Positions 25,076 through 35,400 of a stretch of 64,000 bases of DNA are shown piece by piece (position 1 is the first letter of the stretch; each line of letters starts with the position of its first letter). The translations under genes and the position numbers were made by a program. The stretch is taken from assembly GCA_965218775.1 (NCBI GenBank), contig CBDCLS010000003.1:868001-932000 (forward strand), written 5' to 3'. This stretch comes from CAUZIZ01 sp965218775 (GTDB taxonomy: Bacteria; Acidobacteriota; UBA6911; RPQK01; JAJDTT01). The notes below the pieces were generated by a model, which made no database searches, had not been told where the DNA came from, and saw only the letters and a list, made by a program, of their open reading frames with translations.

Positions 25076-26523
25076 TCGAGGAACCGAAGGGCCTGTTGCA
25101 GTCGCTCGACAGTCTTTTTCTGTCCCAGAATATCAATGACCTCAAAGATTCCCGGAGAAGCGGCCCTTCCTGTCAAGGCGACCCGGACGGCTCCAATGAA
25201 GGCGCCGGTTGCGATCTGGTGCTGCTCGGTGAGAGAGCGTAAGACTTGTTCCGTCGTCTCGAGATCAAACGGTGTCGCCTGGGCATAGGCTTCCTGAAGG
25301 TCTTTTAGAGCTCGGTGGAGTAAAGTTCTGGCCTCGGGATCCGTCGGGGACAAATGCTTCTCGACCGCCTCTGCTTCGTACTCGACCTGGTCCGACAGGA
25401 AGGGTTTCCCGAGCTCTGAAAAATCCGTAAGCCTCTGCGCTCTGCTCTGCAGCAGTTTCAGGAGCTGTACGAACCAGTCACGGCTGGTACTCTCCCAGGC
25501 CGGGTCCCAGACCTGCTCGCCTACCAGGAAATGTCGCACCCTGGGCTCGAGCTCTTCGACCGCCAGGCTTCTCATGTACTGCCCATTCATCCACTGCAGC
25601 TTCTTGGGATCGAAGACTGCGTTGGCCTTGTTGATGCGTTCGAGGCTGAATCGCTGGATGAGTTCCTCCGATCCGAGGACTTCCTGGTTGTTTCCAGGCG
25701 ACCAACCCAGCAAGGCCAGGTAGTTCCTCAAGGCCTCGGGCACGAATCCTTGATCACGAAACTCGAGAAGCGAAGACGCGCCATGTCGCTTGCTCAGCCG
25801 CTTCCTGTCCGGTCCCAGAATCAACGGCAAGTGGGCGAAGGCGGGTGCCTCATTGCCGAGGGCCTGATGAAGGAGAATATGCTTGGCCGTATTGAGCAGA
25901 TGATCCTGTCCCCGAATCACATGGGTGATCCCCATGTCGGAGTCGTCGGCGACCACCGAAAGGTGGTAGGTAGGCATGCCATCGGAGCGCAGCAGCACAA
26001 AGTCGTCGACGTGGTCACCACGGACCTTGATCGTCCGAAACACAAGGTCGCGAAATTTGATCCTGTCCAAGGTTGGCACCTTGAACCTGACGACATGGGA
26101 ATCCCCTTGATCGAGTCGGGAATCTATCTCAGGTTGAGAAAGTTCCCGGCAGGTCCCATCGTAGCGCCACGTTTCACCCGCCTCGACTGTCGCCTGCTTC
26201 TTCTGCTCCAGTTCGTCGAGGGAACAGAAGCAGCGGTAGGCCTTGCCTTCTTCCAACAGTTTTTTGGTCACCGATTGGTACAAATCGAGGCGCTGCGATT
26301 GGTAGTAGGGGCCCTCATCCCAGAGCGTACCCAGCCACTCCATCCCCTCTAGGATCCGATCGGCCATCTCAGAACTGGAGCGATCAAGATCGGTGTCCTC
26401 GATGCGAAGGATGAGTCTACCTCCACTCTGGCGGGCGTAGAGCCAGTTGAAGAGCGCAGTTCGGGCTCCGCCTATATGAAGATGACCGGTGGGGCTAGGG
26501 GCAAATCTTACTCTTACCTGCAT
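25072..26523 (-). CDS. gltX: Glutamyl-tRNA synthetase
   Basis: The 483-residue class I synthetase begins VRVRFAPSPTGHLHIGGAR, with the HIGH-type motif HIGG, and has the KMSKS-type loop KRLSKRHGA near residue 240. The C-terminal half is the helical anticodon-binding domain. ATG 26523 directly precedes the conserved start. The gene is the first of a three-gene minus-strand unit. No second gltX copy is seen here, so whether it also charges tRNA-Gln cannot be judged. Confidence 0.96.
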   Translation of the reverse strand: MQVRVRFAPSPTGHLHIGGARTALFNWLYARQSGGRLILRIEDTDLDRSSSEMADRILEGMEWLGTLWDEGPYYQSQRLDLYQSVTKKLLEEGKAYRCFCSLDELEQKKQATVEAGETWRYDGTCRELSQPEIDSRLDQGDSHVVRFKVPTLDRIKFRDLVFRTIKVRGDHVDDFVLLRSDGMPTYHLSVVADDSDMGITHVIRGQDHLLNTAKHILLHQALGNEAPAFAHLPLILGPDRKRLSKRHGASSLLEFRDQGFVPEALRNYLALLGWSPGNNQEVLGSEELIQRFSLERINKANAVFDPKKLQWMNGQYMRSLAVEELEPRVRHFLVGEQVWDPAWESTSRDWFVQLLKLLQSRAQRLTDFSELGKPFLSDQVEYEAEAVEKHLSPTDPEARTLLHRALKDLQEAYAQATPFDLETTEQVLRSLTEQHQIATGAFIGAVRVALTGRAASPGIFEVIDILGQKKTVERLQQALRFLE

Positions 26524-26604
26524 TGTTTTGCGGCCCAATTATAGCCTCCAACTGCTTTGAACCGACAAGCAGGAGACCGATATGAAGCTGATCAGGAGTC
26601 TGAG

Positions 26605-28296
26605 TCAGGGACGTGTGCCCTTCCAGCCGGGTCCGCGCACGACCCTCCCAGGCGTCTCCCCGGTGTGCTCGCCATTTTTGAGCACCTGGACTCCATTCAC
26701 GAAAACGTGAACGACACCGGTAGAATACTGGTGCGGTTTCTCAAAGGTCGCATGATCCTGAACCTTCTGTGGATCGAAGACCACGACGTCGGCAAAGTAT
26801 CCCTGTCTGAGCATTCCCCGCTGCTGAAGCTTGAGGTTGGATGCCGGTAGCGCGGTCAGTTTACGAATCGCCTCCTCCAGAGGCAGGATCCCTTCCTCGC
26901 GGACGTATCGACCTAAGAGACGGGCGAAGCTGCCGTAGGCTCTCGGGTGCACGCTGCTCTCCAGGAATACTCCCTCGGTTGCCAGAGAGGCCGAATCCGA
27001 ACAGAAGCTCACCCATGGAAGCGCGATCTTCTTGCGCAGGTTGTCCTCCGACTGTGTGAAATAGACCGTCCCGACGCGGCTACCGTCCTCGACAATCAAG
27101 TCCATCACCGTCTGCTCGGGTGGAGTTCCCCGCATCTCGGAGACGGCTGCCAGCGTCTTACCCGTCAGGGGCTTGAGGCTGTCACTCTTGAATCCGACCA
27201 GGAGAATGTTCTCGGGCGACCCGGCGCCGTGGTACATATTTTCCCACTGGTCCGATCCCTCCAACATTTCCCGCGCAATACGCTTGCGTGTCGCGGGATC
27301 CTTCAGCCGCTCCAGGGCTGCATCGAATCCGCCTTCCTGTACCCAGGGTGGCATCGTTGCGGTCAGTCCAGTCGAGCTGGCCGGATAGCTGTAGACGTCC
27401 GCGGTTATCTGGAGACCTTCGGCACGGGCCTTCTCCACCCGCTCGACTACCTGGTCAAGCTTAGCCCAGTTACTCCGTCCGGAGGCCTTTAGATGGTAAA
27501 TCTCGGCGCGTATCTTTGCCTCTTCGGCGATCTGCAGCAATTCATCCACCGCCTCAGTCAGCCTGGAGGCTTCGTTGCGGAGGTGTGATGCGTAGATGCC
27601 GTCGTATTCTGCAGCCACCGTCGCCAGCGCAATCAACTCGTCCGTAGCGGCGAAGGACCCGGGAGGGTAGATCAGAGAGGAGGCGACGCCTAGAGCACCC
27701 TCTTCCATGGCCTGGCGCACTAGCTCCTGCATCTGGGTGAGTTCCTCCTCGGTAGGAGGACGGTCCTCGTAGCCCACCACGTATTTACGGGGAGTAGCGG
27801 CACCGATAAACGAGGCAACATTGGTGGAGACTCCACGGCGCTCGAGGAACTGGAGGTATTCGTCCAGCGTTGTCCACTCGATCTCATACTTGATGTCTCC
27901 GAGACGCCGCAGCATCTCGCGCTTCATTTCCTCGTTGAGTGGACCCATGGAGTTTCCTTCCCCCATGATTTCCAGGGTCACTCCCTGCCGGATGTCGCTC
28001 TGAGAGTGACCGTCTTCGATAAGAGACTCATTTGCCCAGCTCATCATGTTGATGAAACCCGGAGCCACTGCCAATCCTTCGAGGTCAAGCTCGATCTTTC
28101 CGCTGGAGCGGGGCTCGGTGCCGATTGCCGCGATCCGATCACCTCGAATCCCCACGTCGGCGGGGAAAGGAGGCATTCCACTGCCGTCGTAGATCATTCC
28201 GTTGCGGAGGATCACGTCGTATTCGACCGAGTGTGAGCAGCCGGCGAAGGCGATCAGCCACAATGCCGAGAGAAGAGGAAATCTTCGATTCACCAT
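26605..28296 (-). CDS. N-acyl-D-amino-acid deacylase, predicted lipoprotein
   Basis: The 563-residue amidohydrolase-fold protein has a lipoprotein signal (LLSALWLIAFAGC). It continues with YDVILRNGMIYDGSGMPPF, VAPGFINMMSWAN in place of the usual D-x-H zinc motif, and IYASHLRNEA. The family hydrolyses N-acyl-D-amino acids or related N-acylated compounds; lipidation would place this one at the periplasmic membrane face. The departure from the HxH-like metal site at residues ~90-95 (MMSWAN) hints at altered metal binding. It starts 8 bases after the SDR gene; a GTG at 28323 is an alternative start. Confidence 0.82.
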   Translation of the reverse strand: MVNRRFPLLSALWLIAFAGCSHSVEYDVILRNGMIYDGSGMPPFPADVGIRGDRIAAIGTEPRSSGKIELDLEGLAVAPGFINMMSWANESLIEDGHSQSDIRQGVTLEIMGEGNSMGPLNEEMKREMLRRLGDIKYEIEWTTLDEYLQFLERRGVSTNVASFIGAATPRKYVVGYEDRPPTEEELTQMQELVRQAMEEGALGVASSLIYPPGSFAATDELIALATVAAEYDGIYASHLRNEASRLTEAVDELLQIAEEAKIRAEIYHLKASGRSNWAKLDQVVERVEKARAEGLQITADVYSYPASSTGLTATMPPWVQEGGFDAALERLKDPATRKRIAREMLEGSDQWENMYHGAGSPENILLVGFKSDSLKPLTGKTLAAVSEMRGTPPEQTVMDLIVEDGSRVGTVYFTQSEDNLRKKIALPWVSFCSDSASLATEGVFLESSVHPRAYGSFARLLGRYVREEGILPLEEAIRKLTALPASNLKLQQRGMLRQGYFADVVVFDPQKVQDHATFEKPHQYSTGVVHVFVNGVQVLKNGEHTGETPGRVVRGPGWKGTRP

Positions 28297-28304
28297 CACT
28301 TTAC

Positions 28305-29090
28305 TCAGCTGGGGATGGGCCACGACCAGCCGGTCTCGAACCCCCCGTCTACATACAACATCTGCCCCGTCATGAACGCGGAGGCCTCTGAAGCCAAGAA
28401 GACAGCGGCGCCGATCATATCCTCAGGTTGGCCCAGCCGCCCCTGGGGTGTGTTGTAGTCAACCCAGGACTTCATACGCTGGTCCGACCAGAGCTTGCGG
28501 CTGAGATCGGTGAGAATGAAGCCTGGGGCGATACCGTTAACCCGAACCCCTTTCGAGCCCCACTCCAGGGCCAACAACCGCGTCAGTTGGCCAATACCTG
28601 CCTTGCTGACAGCATAGGGAAGCAGGTTCTTCAGAGGACGGTGAGTGGTCAAGGAGCCGATGTTGATCTGGCTGCCCTTGCCCTGATGTATCATCTGTCT
28701 GCCGACGGCCTGGCAGAGCAACACCGACCCCTTGAGGTTGACATCGACAATGAAGTCGTATTCCTCCTCGGTGACCTCGGCAGCCGGCTTGCGCTGATTG
28801 ACTCCGGCCGAATTGACGAGTGTGTCGATGCGCCCGAAGTCGCTTAGACATCGATCGACGAGATTCTCTACAGCACCACTATTCGACACGTCACATACCA
28901 TGGGACGCACCGCATCCCCGCCGCTAGTGATCTCCTGGGCCGCAGCCTCCGCTGTTTCTTGGTGGCGGCCTGTAATCACTACCTGGGCACCCCGTTCGAC
29001 GAAGCCCTGTGCGATCGCCTTGCCGATTCCCCTGGTCCCACCGGAAACGAGCACCACCTGTCCAGCTACCGAGAACAATTTGTCTTCCAT
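28305..29090 (-). CDS. Short-chain dehydrogenase/reductase (classical SDR)
   Basis: The 261-residue protein has the cofactor motif SGGTRGIGKAIA, the NSAG motif (LVNSAGVNQRK) and the catalytic S-Y-K set (INIGSLTTHR, then PYAVSKAGIG). It resembles gluconate 5-dehydrogenase-type enzymes that oxidise sugar acids or polyols with NAD(P). It lies between the transaldolase-like gene and the deacylase on the same strand. Confidence 0.9.
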   Translation of the reverse strand: MEDKLFSVAGQVVLVSGGTRGIGKAIAQGFVERGAQVVITGRHQETAEAAAQEITSGGDAVRPMVCDVSNSGAVENLVDRCLSDFGRIDTLVNSAGVNQRKPAAEVTEEEYDFIVDVNLKGSVLLCQAVGRQMIHQGKGSQINIGSLTTHRPLKNLLPYAVSKAGIGQLTRLLALEWGSKGVRVNGIAPGFILTDLSRKLWSDQRMKSWVDYNTPQGRLGQPEDMIGAAVFLASEASAFMTGQMLYVDGGFETGWSWPIPS

Positions 29091-29173
29091 TCGATTCCTT
29101 CTTTTGTGTGCAGATCAGAATCCGTTGGCAAAGACGGAAACTAAGCTGTCCAGAGGCTCTTCTGGTTGACCTA

Positions 29174-30481
29174 CTAGCCCAGGTTATCGACCTTCTGGTG
29201 GAAGACCTCGTAGGCTTTGACTTGATCCTGCGCGAATGCCTTTGCCCCTTTGTCACGAAGGTCATCGGAAATCTGTGCAAGCGAGGTTTCATTAGGAGCC
29301 AATACGCGCTCCCGAACCAAAGACAAGATCTCGTCGGCCGTTTTGAAGGTTCCAGTGCCTGATAAGACCGCTTCTTCCCACTCTCCGATGGTTTCTGCGT
29401 CTTGAATCATCCAGGGGATGGGATCCAGCACCGTAGGCCGCATTGGCATCCCGGATTGATTCAGGCGGTCCTCCAGAACCTGGAGGGTCTTGGCGGGAAG
29501 CGTGTTGCCAAGATGCGGACCAAAGAATGGGAGCACATAGATCAGATCACTGTAAACACCGGACTGCTTGTTGCCGCTGCTGGCAATCAAGACACGCTGG
29601 ATCGGTCCGTTCTCAAGTTCGGCGAAACGTTTCCTCAGGCTCTCAATAGGCCCCGGCAAGTCCACGAAAAGATTCTGGGGATCCTGAAACTCCTCCCCCA
29701 GGAAGATGGCTCTCGACATCTGGTAGATCTTCTTCGCATTGGCTATCGCAGTCTTACCTCTCAAATGCTTCAACAGGTCCCGATCCGAAGGACTCGTACT
29801 GGCCTCGAGCTGCTCGTCGATGAGCCCATCGACTGCCGTATCCAGACGGCTGACGAAAAGGCTGTTGACCGACCGAGTGGCGGAGACATCGATCCCCTGC
29901 GCCGCCACAGCTTCCAGGCCATCGACGAATCCCCATACTGTGTTGACGTAATGATTGGCCCCAAACACCAGCGTGATATTGGGATTGACCAACCGGCCAG
30001 TCTTGACACCTCCCTCCACAGATTGGCGGATCATCGCTCGTATGGCTTCGGGAGAAGGGCCCACGTTTGCGAGCTTGACCAAGAGCCAGGGCGAAATCGC
30101 CTGGATACTCTGCGCCTCTGCTGCAATGGCGGACCCATCAGCGGCACGTGTGGCGTCGGTCTCGCGGCTGAACGCCAGAGAGTCACGTGCATCGACCCAG
30201 CGCTCCAGGGCTCGAGCCGAGTCCATGGCTTCCTGATTGTAGAGAAGGTTGAAGATCTTCTCGGGTGCCTGGCCCTTGCCGTGCAGGACTGCGATCTCGG
30301 CATCGAGCTGGCCGGCAGTCACCTTTGCCAGAAAAAGTGTCTGATTGCTGGTTTGCCCCAACACTCCCAGCTGCAGCCACTTGTCCAGGACGTCCGCCTC
30401 AACCAGGCCATCGAGGGCAAAGGCGGTGCCTCCCTCCTTGGTGTCATACAGGTCACGCAAAGTTCGAGCCAGCTCGGTCAT
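29174..30481 (-). CDS. Transaldolase-like protein
   Basis: The 435-residue product starts MTELARTLRDLYDTKEGG at 30481, behind a clear GGAGGG site. Transaldolase hallmarks are the lysine strand WLLVKLANVGPSPEAI, the ITLVFGANHY segment, the FVSRLDTAVDGLIDE segment and GKTAIANAKKIY. Transaldolase transfers dihydroxyacetone units in the pentose phosphate pathway through a Schiff-base lysine, here probably the K of LLVKLANV. It diverges from the canonical KIPAT and NVTL patterns, and the N-terminal ~100 residues are unusual. An upstream extension of the frame into the repeat at 30568-30835 is not part of the gene. Confidence 0.75.
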   Translation of the reverse strand: MTELARTLRDLYDTKEGGTAFALDGLVEADVLDKWLQLGVLGQTSNQTLFLAKVTAGQLDAEIAVLHGKGQAPEKIFNLLYNQEAMDSARALERWVDARDSLAFSRETDATRAADGSAIAAEAQSIQAISPWLLVKLANVGPSPEAIRAMIRQSVEGGVKTGRLVNPNITLVFGANHYVNTVWGFVDGLEAVAAQGIDVSATRSVNSLFVSRLDTAVDGLIDEQLEASTSPSDRDLLKHLRGKTAIANAKKIYQMSRAIFLGEEFQDPQNLFVDLPGPIESLRKRFAELENGPIQRVLIASSGNKQSGVYSDLIYVLPFFGPHLGNTLPAKTLQVLEDRLNQSGMPMRPTVLDPIPWMIQDAETIGEWEEAVLSGTGTFKTADEILSLVRERVLAPNETSLAQISDDLRDKGAKAFAQDQVKAYEVFHQKVDNLG

Positions 30482-30567
30482 TTTTACCCTCCGATTTTGT
30501 GTGCCATCGTACCATTTTCTCGATGGTGCTCGCCCCCTGTTCAGGAGCCGGATGGTACCAAAGCTAG

Positions 30568-30835
30568 TACAGCATTCTGTAAATACCGATACGTTTGCAG
30601 ATGGGGCTTGCGAGGCGAGATCAAGGCAGGAGGAGGAAGACGATGCTTGGCCATCTTCGACGACGACCAACGCCGAGATCGTCCGCAACCCCCATCTGCC
30701 CTACGGGTGGCGACGGGACGCGCCGATTTCTTTGTCGCGCCTCCTCCAAGATACGAGGCATCGAGTTCGGCGTCGCTTCGCGAACTCGACCCGTCGCGCT
30801 CGCCACAAACGTATCGGTATTTACAGAACGCTGTA
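30568..30835 (+). mobile_element. MITE-like element, copy B (268 bp)
   Basis: A ~29-bp inverted repeat with one mismatch closes the element (left TACAGCATTC, right GAACGCTGTA), flanked on both sides by CTAG. The core runs gtttgcagatggggcttgcg to gctcgccacaaac. By eye it differs from copy C at only about eight positions over the first ~135 bases, yet the outer arms of the two copies are unrelated. It lies between the divergent genes starting at 30481 and 30967. No transposase is encoded. Confidence 0.85.
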
Positions 30836-30966
30836 CTAGGTTCAAGGCAGGAGCTGCTGTTGATCACAGGCCGATCGCCTTTCGCAGCAGGTTGCGAGTG
30901 ATGCGCTGCACCCTTGGATCGGGGCCATGCTATGATCCGTTGAAGAAGCTCGAACGGAGGTAGTCC

Positions 30967-32466
30967 ATGAGAAGACTTGCTGCAATTTTCACCGCTTTAT
31001 GCTGGATCGGTCTCCTTCACGCAGGCAATGTTGCCCGGGCTGTGGAGGTTTCGGGTCCAGTCCAACTGGACCAAAGAGTCCAGCTCTTCATCGACGACTT
31101 CTTGATCGAGCGCACGGAGAGGGTCTGGCGTACGCTGAACCGGTCCCGCAAGGTTCGGGAGAACCCCATCATCAAACCGGATCGTCCCTGGGAGGGCTAC
31201 CTGGTCCTGCAGCCCGGGAGCGTCATCTACGATCCCAGCGAAAGACAGTTTCAGATGTGGTACAACACGCTGGCCACCGAGTCTGACTCCGACATCGATC
31301 AGTTCCTCTGCTATGCCACCTCGAAGGATGGAATCCGCTGGGAAAAGCCTGAGCTGGGGTTGGTGGATTTCCGGGGTTCCAAGGCCAACAATATCGTCCT
31401 TCGCTGGTGCAACTGGGACCATTCTGTAATCCGTGACCCTGAGGACCCTGACCCAGATCGCCTCTATAAGATGGTCTACTGGCAGACCCACGATAGGGAC
31501 CGGTGTGGAATCTGGTCGTCCTTCTCGCCTGATGGTATCCGCTGGACCGACGCCAATCAAAACCCGGTAGTACCCTGTTGGGCGTCTGGGGATACCTTCA
31601 GCGTGATGAAGGATCCGGTCTCTTCCAGATACTGGCTCTACCACAAGACCAGCCCCGGCGGACCACGCAAGCTTTCACGATTGGTCAGCGACGACTTCAT
31701 CCACTGGCGTAACAATGATTTGGTTTTGGAGCCCGATGAACATGACCCTCCCGGAACCGAGTTTTACGGCCTCTCGGCCTTTCCCTACGGAAGCCAGTAT
31801 CTGGGCCTGCTCTGGGTCTTTCATACCTCACTTCAGACCATGGACGTGCAGATCGTCTCCAGCCGGGATGGGATTGACTGGGACAGGAGCGTGCACCGTC
31901 GACCCTTCGTTACCCTGGGGTATCAGAGAAATCAGTACTCAGGTTATAGCTTCGACAGTGGAATGGCGTGGCCCGCCACCGCACCGGTGAGTCGTGACGG
32001 GTCACTGTGGTTCTACTATTCGGGATTCGACAATCTTCACAATGCTCCTTCCGAGGAGCACACGGGACAACTCGGTCTAGCCCGGATCCGTCAGGACGCC
32101 TTCTGTTCCTTCGACGCAACCGCCGAAGGGCACATTCTTACTCGTCTTCTCAAGTTTTCGGGGAAAGACCTGGATGTCAACGTCCAGCTACTGTCGGGAG
32201 GGAAACCTGGGCCGGACGCTCCCTGGAAAGGTATCTTCAACGATCAGCCCGACCAGGGCGGCTATCTCAGGGTAGAGGTCCTGGATGAGAGGGGTGATGC
32301 GATCCCGGGATACGAAGCAGGGAAGTCGAATCTCGCTCCTGTCGACGACATCTACAGCAAGGTTTCGTGGGAAGGAAAGGGAGATCTACGTGGTCTCGAA
32401 GGCAGGCCAGTCCGACTGAAGTTTGTCCTCAGCCGGGCCAAGCTGCACTCCTTCAGAATCAACTGA
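30967..32466 (+). CDS. Secreted five-bladed beta-propeller, GH32/43-like glycoside hydrolase
   Basis: The 499-residue product starts at ATG 30967 with GGAGG upstream, and has a signal peptide (FTALCWIGLLHAGNVARA). The sequence LFIDDFLIERTERVWRTLN followed by repeated Y-D-x-x-x-F-x-M-W-Y (QFQMWY), SKDGIRWEKP and YKMVYWQT matches glycosyl-hydrolase-32/43-like propellers common in PVC and Acidobacteria genomes. These may cleave sulfated or complex glycans, but activities are largely unknown. A C-terminal beta-sandwich (~410-499) is likely. The gene precedes a secreted sugar dehydrogenase by 15 bases on the same strand. Confidence 0.78.
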   Translation: MRRLAAIFTALCWIGLLHAGNVARAVEVSGPVQLDQRVQLFIDDFLIERTERVWRTLNRSRKVRENPIIKPDRPWEGYLVLQPGSVIYDPSERQFQMWYNTLATESDSDIDQFLCYATSKDGIRWEKPELGLVDFRGSKANNIVLRWCNWDHSVIRDPEDPDPDRLYKMVYWQTHDRDRCGIWSSFSPDGIRWTDANQNPVVPCWASGDTFSVMKDPVSSRYWLYHKTSPGGPRKLSRLVSDDFIHWRNNDLVLEPDEHDPPGTEFYGLSAFPYGSQYLGLLWVFHTSLQTMDVQIVSSRDGIDWDRSVHRRPFVTLGYQRNQYSGYSFDSGMAWPATAPVSRDGSLWFYYSGFDNLHNAPSEEHTGQLGLARIRQDAFCSFDATAEGHILTRLLKFSGKDLDVNVQLLSGGKPGPDAPWKGIFNDQPDQGGYLRVEVLDERGDAIPGYEAGKSNLAPVDDIYSKVSWEGKGDLRGLEGRPVRLKFVLSRAKLHSFRIN

Positions 32467-32481
32467 CCTGGAACTTCAAGA

Positions 32482-35400
32482 ATGGGTCGCAGGTCGCAAA
32501 GCGCAGGTCTTCACCCCACAGACAGATCCGCGCTGGTCCCGCGAACGCTCTTTCTCTTCTTGGTCCTTTTTACCTGGCGTCCAGCTCTAGCGGAACCAGA
32601 ACTGGTTCGAATCCTGGATAACATCGCCAGGCCTCTCTATATCACCCATGCAGGTGACGACTCAGGCCGACTTTTCGTAGTGGACCAGTTCGGTCAAATA
32701 TGGATCTATCGGGACGGCACGCTTCTCTCGGAACCTTTCCTGGATATCATCGACCGCGTCCAGTTCGGAGGCGAACGAGGGCTGACCGGCCTCGCCTTTC
32801 ACCCCGATTTCAGAAACAACGGGCGCTTTTTCGTCTTCTACTTTGCACAGGGTGTTCCCAGAACAGTTCTTTCTGAATTCAACGTATCCACTGAGGACCC
32901 TGATCGGGCTTCGGCTGTGGAAAGGGTCGTCCTGGAAATCGAGCAACCCTTCGAAACCCACAACGGCGGAATGCTGGCGTTCGGTCCAGAGGGCTACTTG
33001 TACATTTCCTCCGGCGATGGCGGAGGGTTCAGGGATCCTCTGGGTCACGGTCAAAACATCGATTCCCTGCTGGGAGCGATTCTTCGCATTGATGTCAAGC
33101 AAAACCCTTATGCCATCCCACCCACCAACCCTCTTGTTGGACAGCCCGGCCGCGATGAGATCTGGGCTTACGGCTTCCGTAATCCCTGGAGGTTCTCTTT
33201 CGACCGATTCGACGGGCGCCTTTTCGTGGGAGACGTAGGACAGGATGACTACGAAGAAATCGACCTTGTGGTTGGAGGTGGCAACTACGGCTGGAGCCTC
33301 ATGGAGGGGAGTCACTGCAGACCCCCCGCTCAGGTTTGTGATCAAACAGATCTCTTGCCGCCTATCCACGATTACTCCCACTCCATAGCTCCTGGTTCGG
33401 GGGTCTCTGTCACCGGAGGCTACGTGTATCGGGGAGCTGCTTTTCCTTCGCTGCAGGGCCTTTATGTGTTTGCCGACTTCGGTACGGGTGACATCTGGAC
33501 TCTCGAGCAAACCACTTCAGGTGAGTGGTCCCGACAGCCGCTCTTTTCCAACACCGGAATCAAGGTCGGCTCTTTCGGCGAAGACCAGGCTGGCGAGCTC
33601 TATTTGACTCACACCAGCAACCAGGGGGCCCTTTACCGCATTGGTTCCGGAGGCACCGAGTTGACCCTGTCCAAGACACAGCGGCGAAACCTCGTGGCGG
33701 GCGGTCAAGCAGTCTTCGATATTGTCGTCAGCAATGTCGGAAGGACTCCTTCCTCTGGAAATATCACCGTAGTTGATTTCTTATCGGAAGGTCTGGAGTT
33801 CGTTTTTGCGTCGGGCGACCACTGGGAGTGCACCACGTTCCCGAGGAGTACCACATGTACTCGAGGAAGCTCTTTGGGGCCGGGCAGCCGGAGCTTTATT
33901 GAGTTGGTAGTCCAGGTTTCTGCCGCTGCTCCTGCAACCGTTTCCAGTACCGCAACCTTGACCAACCAGGGCGATCTCAACCCAGTCAATAACTCGGCCA
34001 CCCTGAGCTTGACAGTGGACCCTCCTCCCGACCTGTCCGTCAGCAAATCACATCGGAACACCTTTGCCTCGGGAGGCGTCGGCTTCTACGACCTGGAAGT
34101 GAGGAACGTGGGTCTGGAAACCGCAGAAGCTCCCATTATCGTCACTGATTCCCTGCCCCCCGGCCTGATCTACGTCGCTGCCCTGGGTGAAGACCCGAAC
34201 TGCTCCCTCGAAGGGCAGGTTTTCACCTGCCAACGTGACGCCCCATTAGCTCCCGGCGAGTCTTTTGGGTTGAGTCTGATGGTGGAAATCGTGGGGGAAG
34301 CTGGGACAGAGATCATCAACACGGTATCCGTCACCGATCGAGTCGACTCCAATCCGGAGGACAACTCGGCCGAGGATCTTGCCGTCATTCATCTCGACAG
34401 CGACGGCGATGGTGTGGCCGATCTGGTCGAAGATCAGGTGGGAGACGCAAATCAGGATGGAGTTCCGGACCGACTTCAGTCTCACATAGCCGCGCTGGTG
34501 GATTCCGATGGAGTGGAACTCACTCTGGTTGTTGACGCAGGCTTGACTCTGTCTCAGGTTGCTTTTTCACCCCAGCCCCCGGCAACTGGACCTGGGAGTA
34601 CGGTCGAGTTCCCGTGGGATTTCCTGACCTTCCGAGTGCTTGGACTCCCACCCGGCTCCACCGTATCAATGGTTCTCCTGATCCCCTATCCTTCATCTGT
34701 CAACTCGTACTATCGCTTGGGTGCGGAGGAAGAGGATTCGACCCGAAGCCTTCCCTTCCCCTTCAATGGCCACAGCGGGGCCGAGGTAGGAACCCACTCA
34801 CTCACACTGCACTTCATCGACGGGGAGAGCGGTGACAACGACCTTGCTGCCAATGGGGAGATCCATGGTATGGGTGCCCCCGCGATTGACCTTGGAGGTC
34901 TGCATTATCTCTACTTTCCCCAAGTTGCGGATGGGTTGAGTGGAAACATACGTCTCCAGACAAGTGGATTCTTCGTCAATACCGGCGACGATGCTTCAAT
35001 GTCTCTGGAATTTTTCGATCGACAGGGCGAGCCGCTGACGCTGACGCTGCTACCACTGGGAACGCACTCTGTCTTCGAGCGGCAGCTGAAACGAGGGGAA
35101 GCCTTCGCCGTCCAGACCTCTGGGGTCGGGGAGCCACCAGAGGACGATCTTCTTGTCGGCTATGCCAGGATCCGTGCGAGGCCGGAGGTTGGAGGCACCC
35201 TTGTTTTTACGCGAAGCCAGGAACCCGAAGGGATCGTTTTTTACGAAGCGGCCGTTCCAGCCTCTGGAACAGGGCAGAATTTCACAGTAAAGCTGGAATC
35301 GCAACTCGATAAGGACACCGGGATCGCCATGGTCAACCCCCCTGAATCCGTGGTCGACCAGGGTCTACCCTCGTTCGTAGCGACCATCACTATGCGCCTC

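Noticed and set aside
30482..30688. N-terminal extension of the transaldolase-like protein
   Set aside because: The added ~69 residues lie mostly in the repeat element; ATG 30481 has a clear ribosome-binding site and starts the conserved sequence.
29402..30901. Plus-strand 499-residue open frame
   Set aside because: It is antisense to the transaldolase-like gene and then runs through the repeat element at 30568-30835; no motifs.
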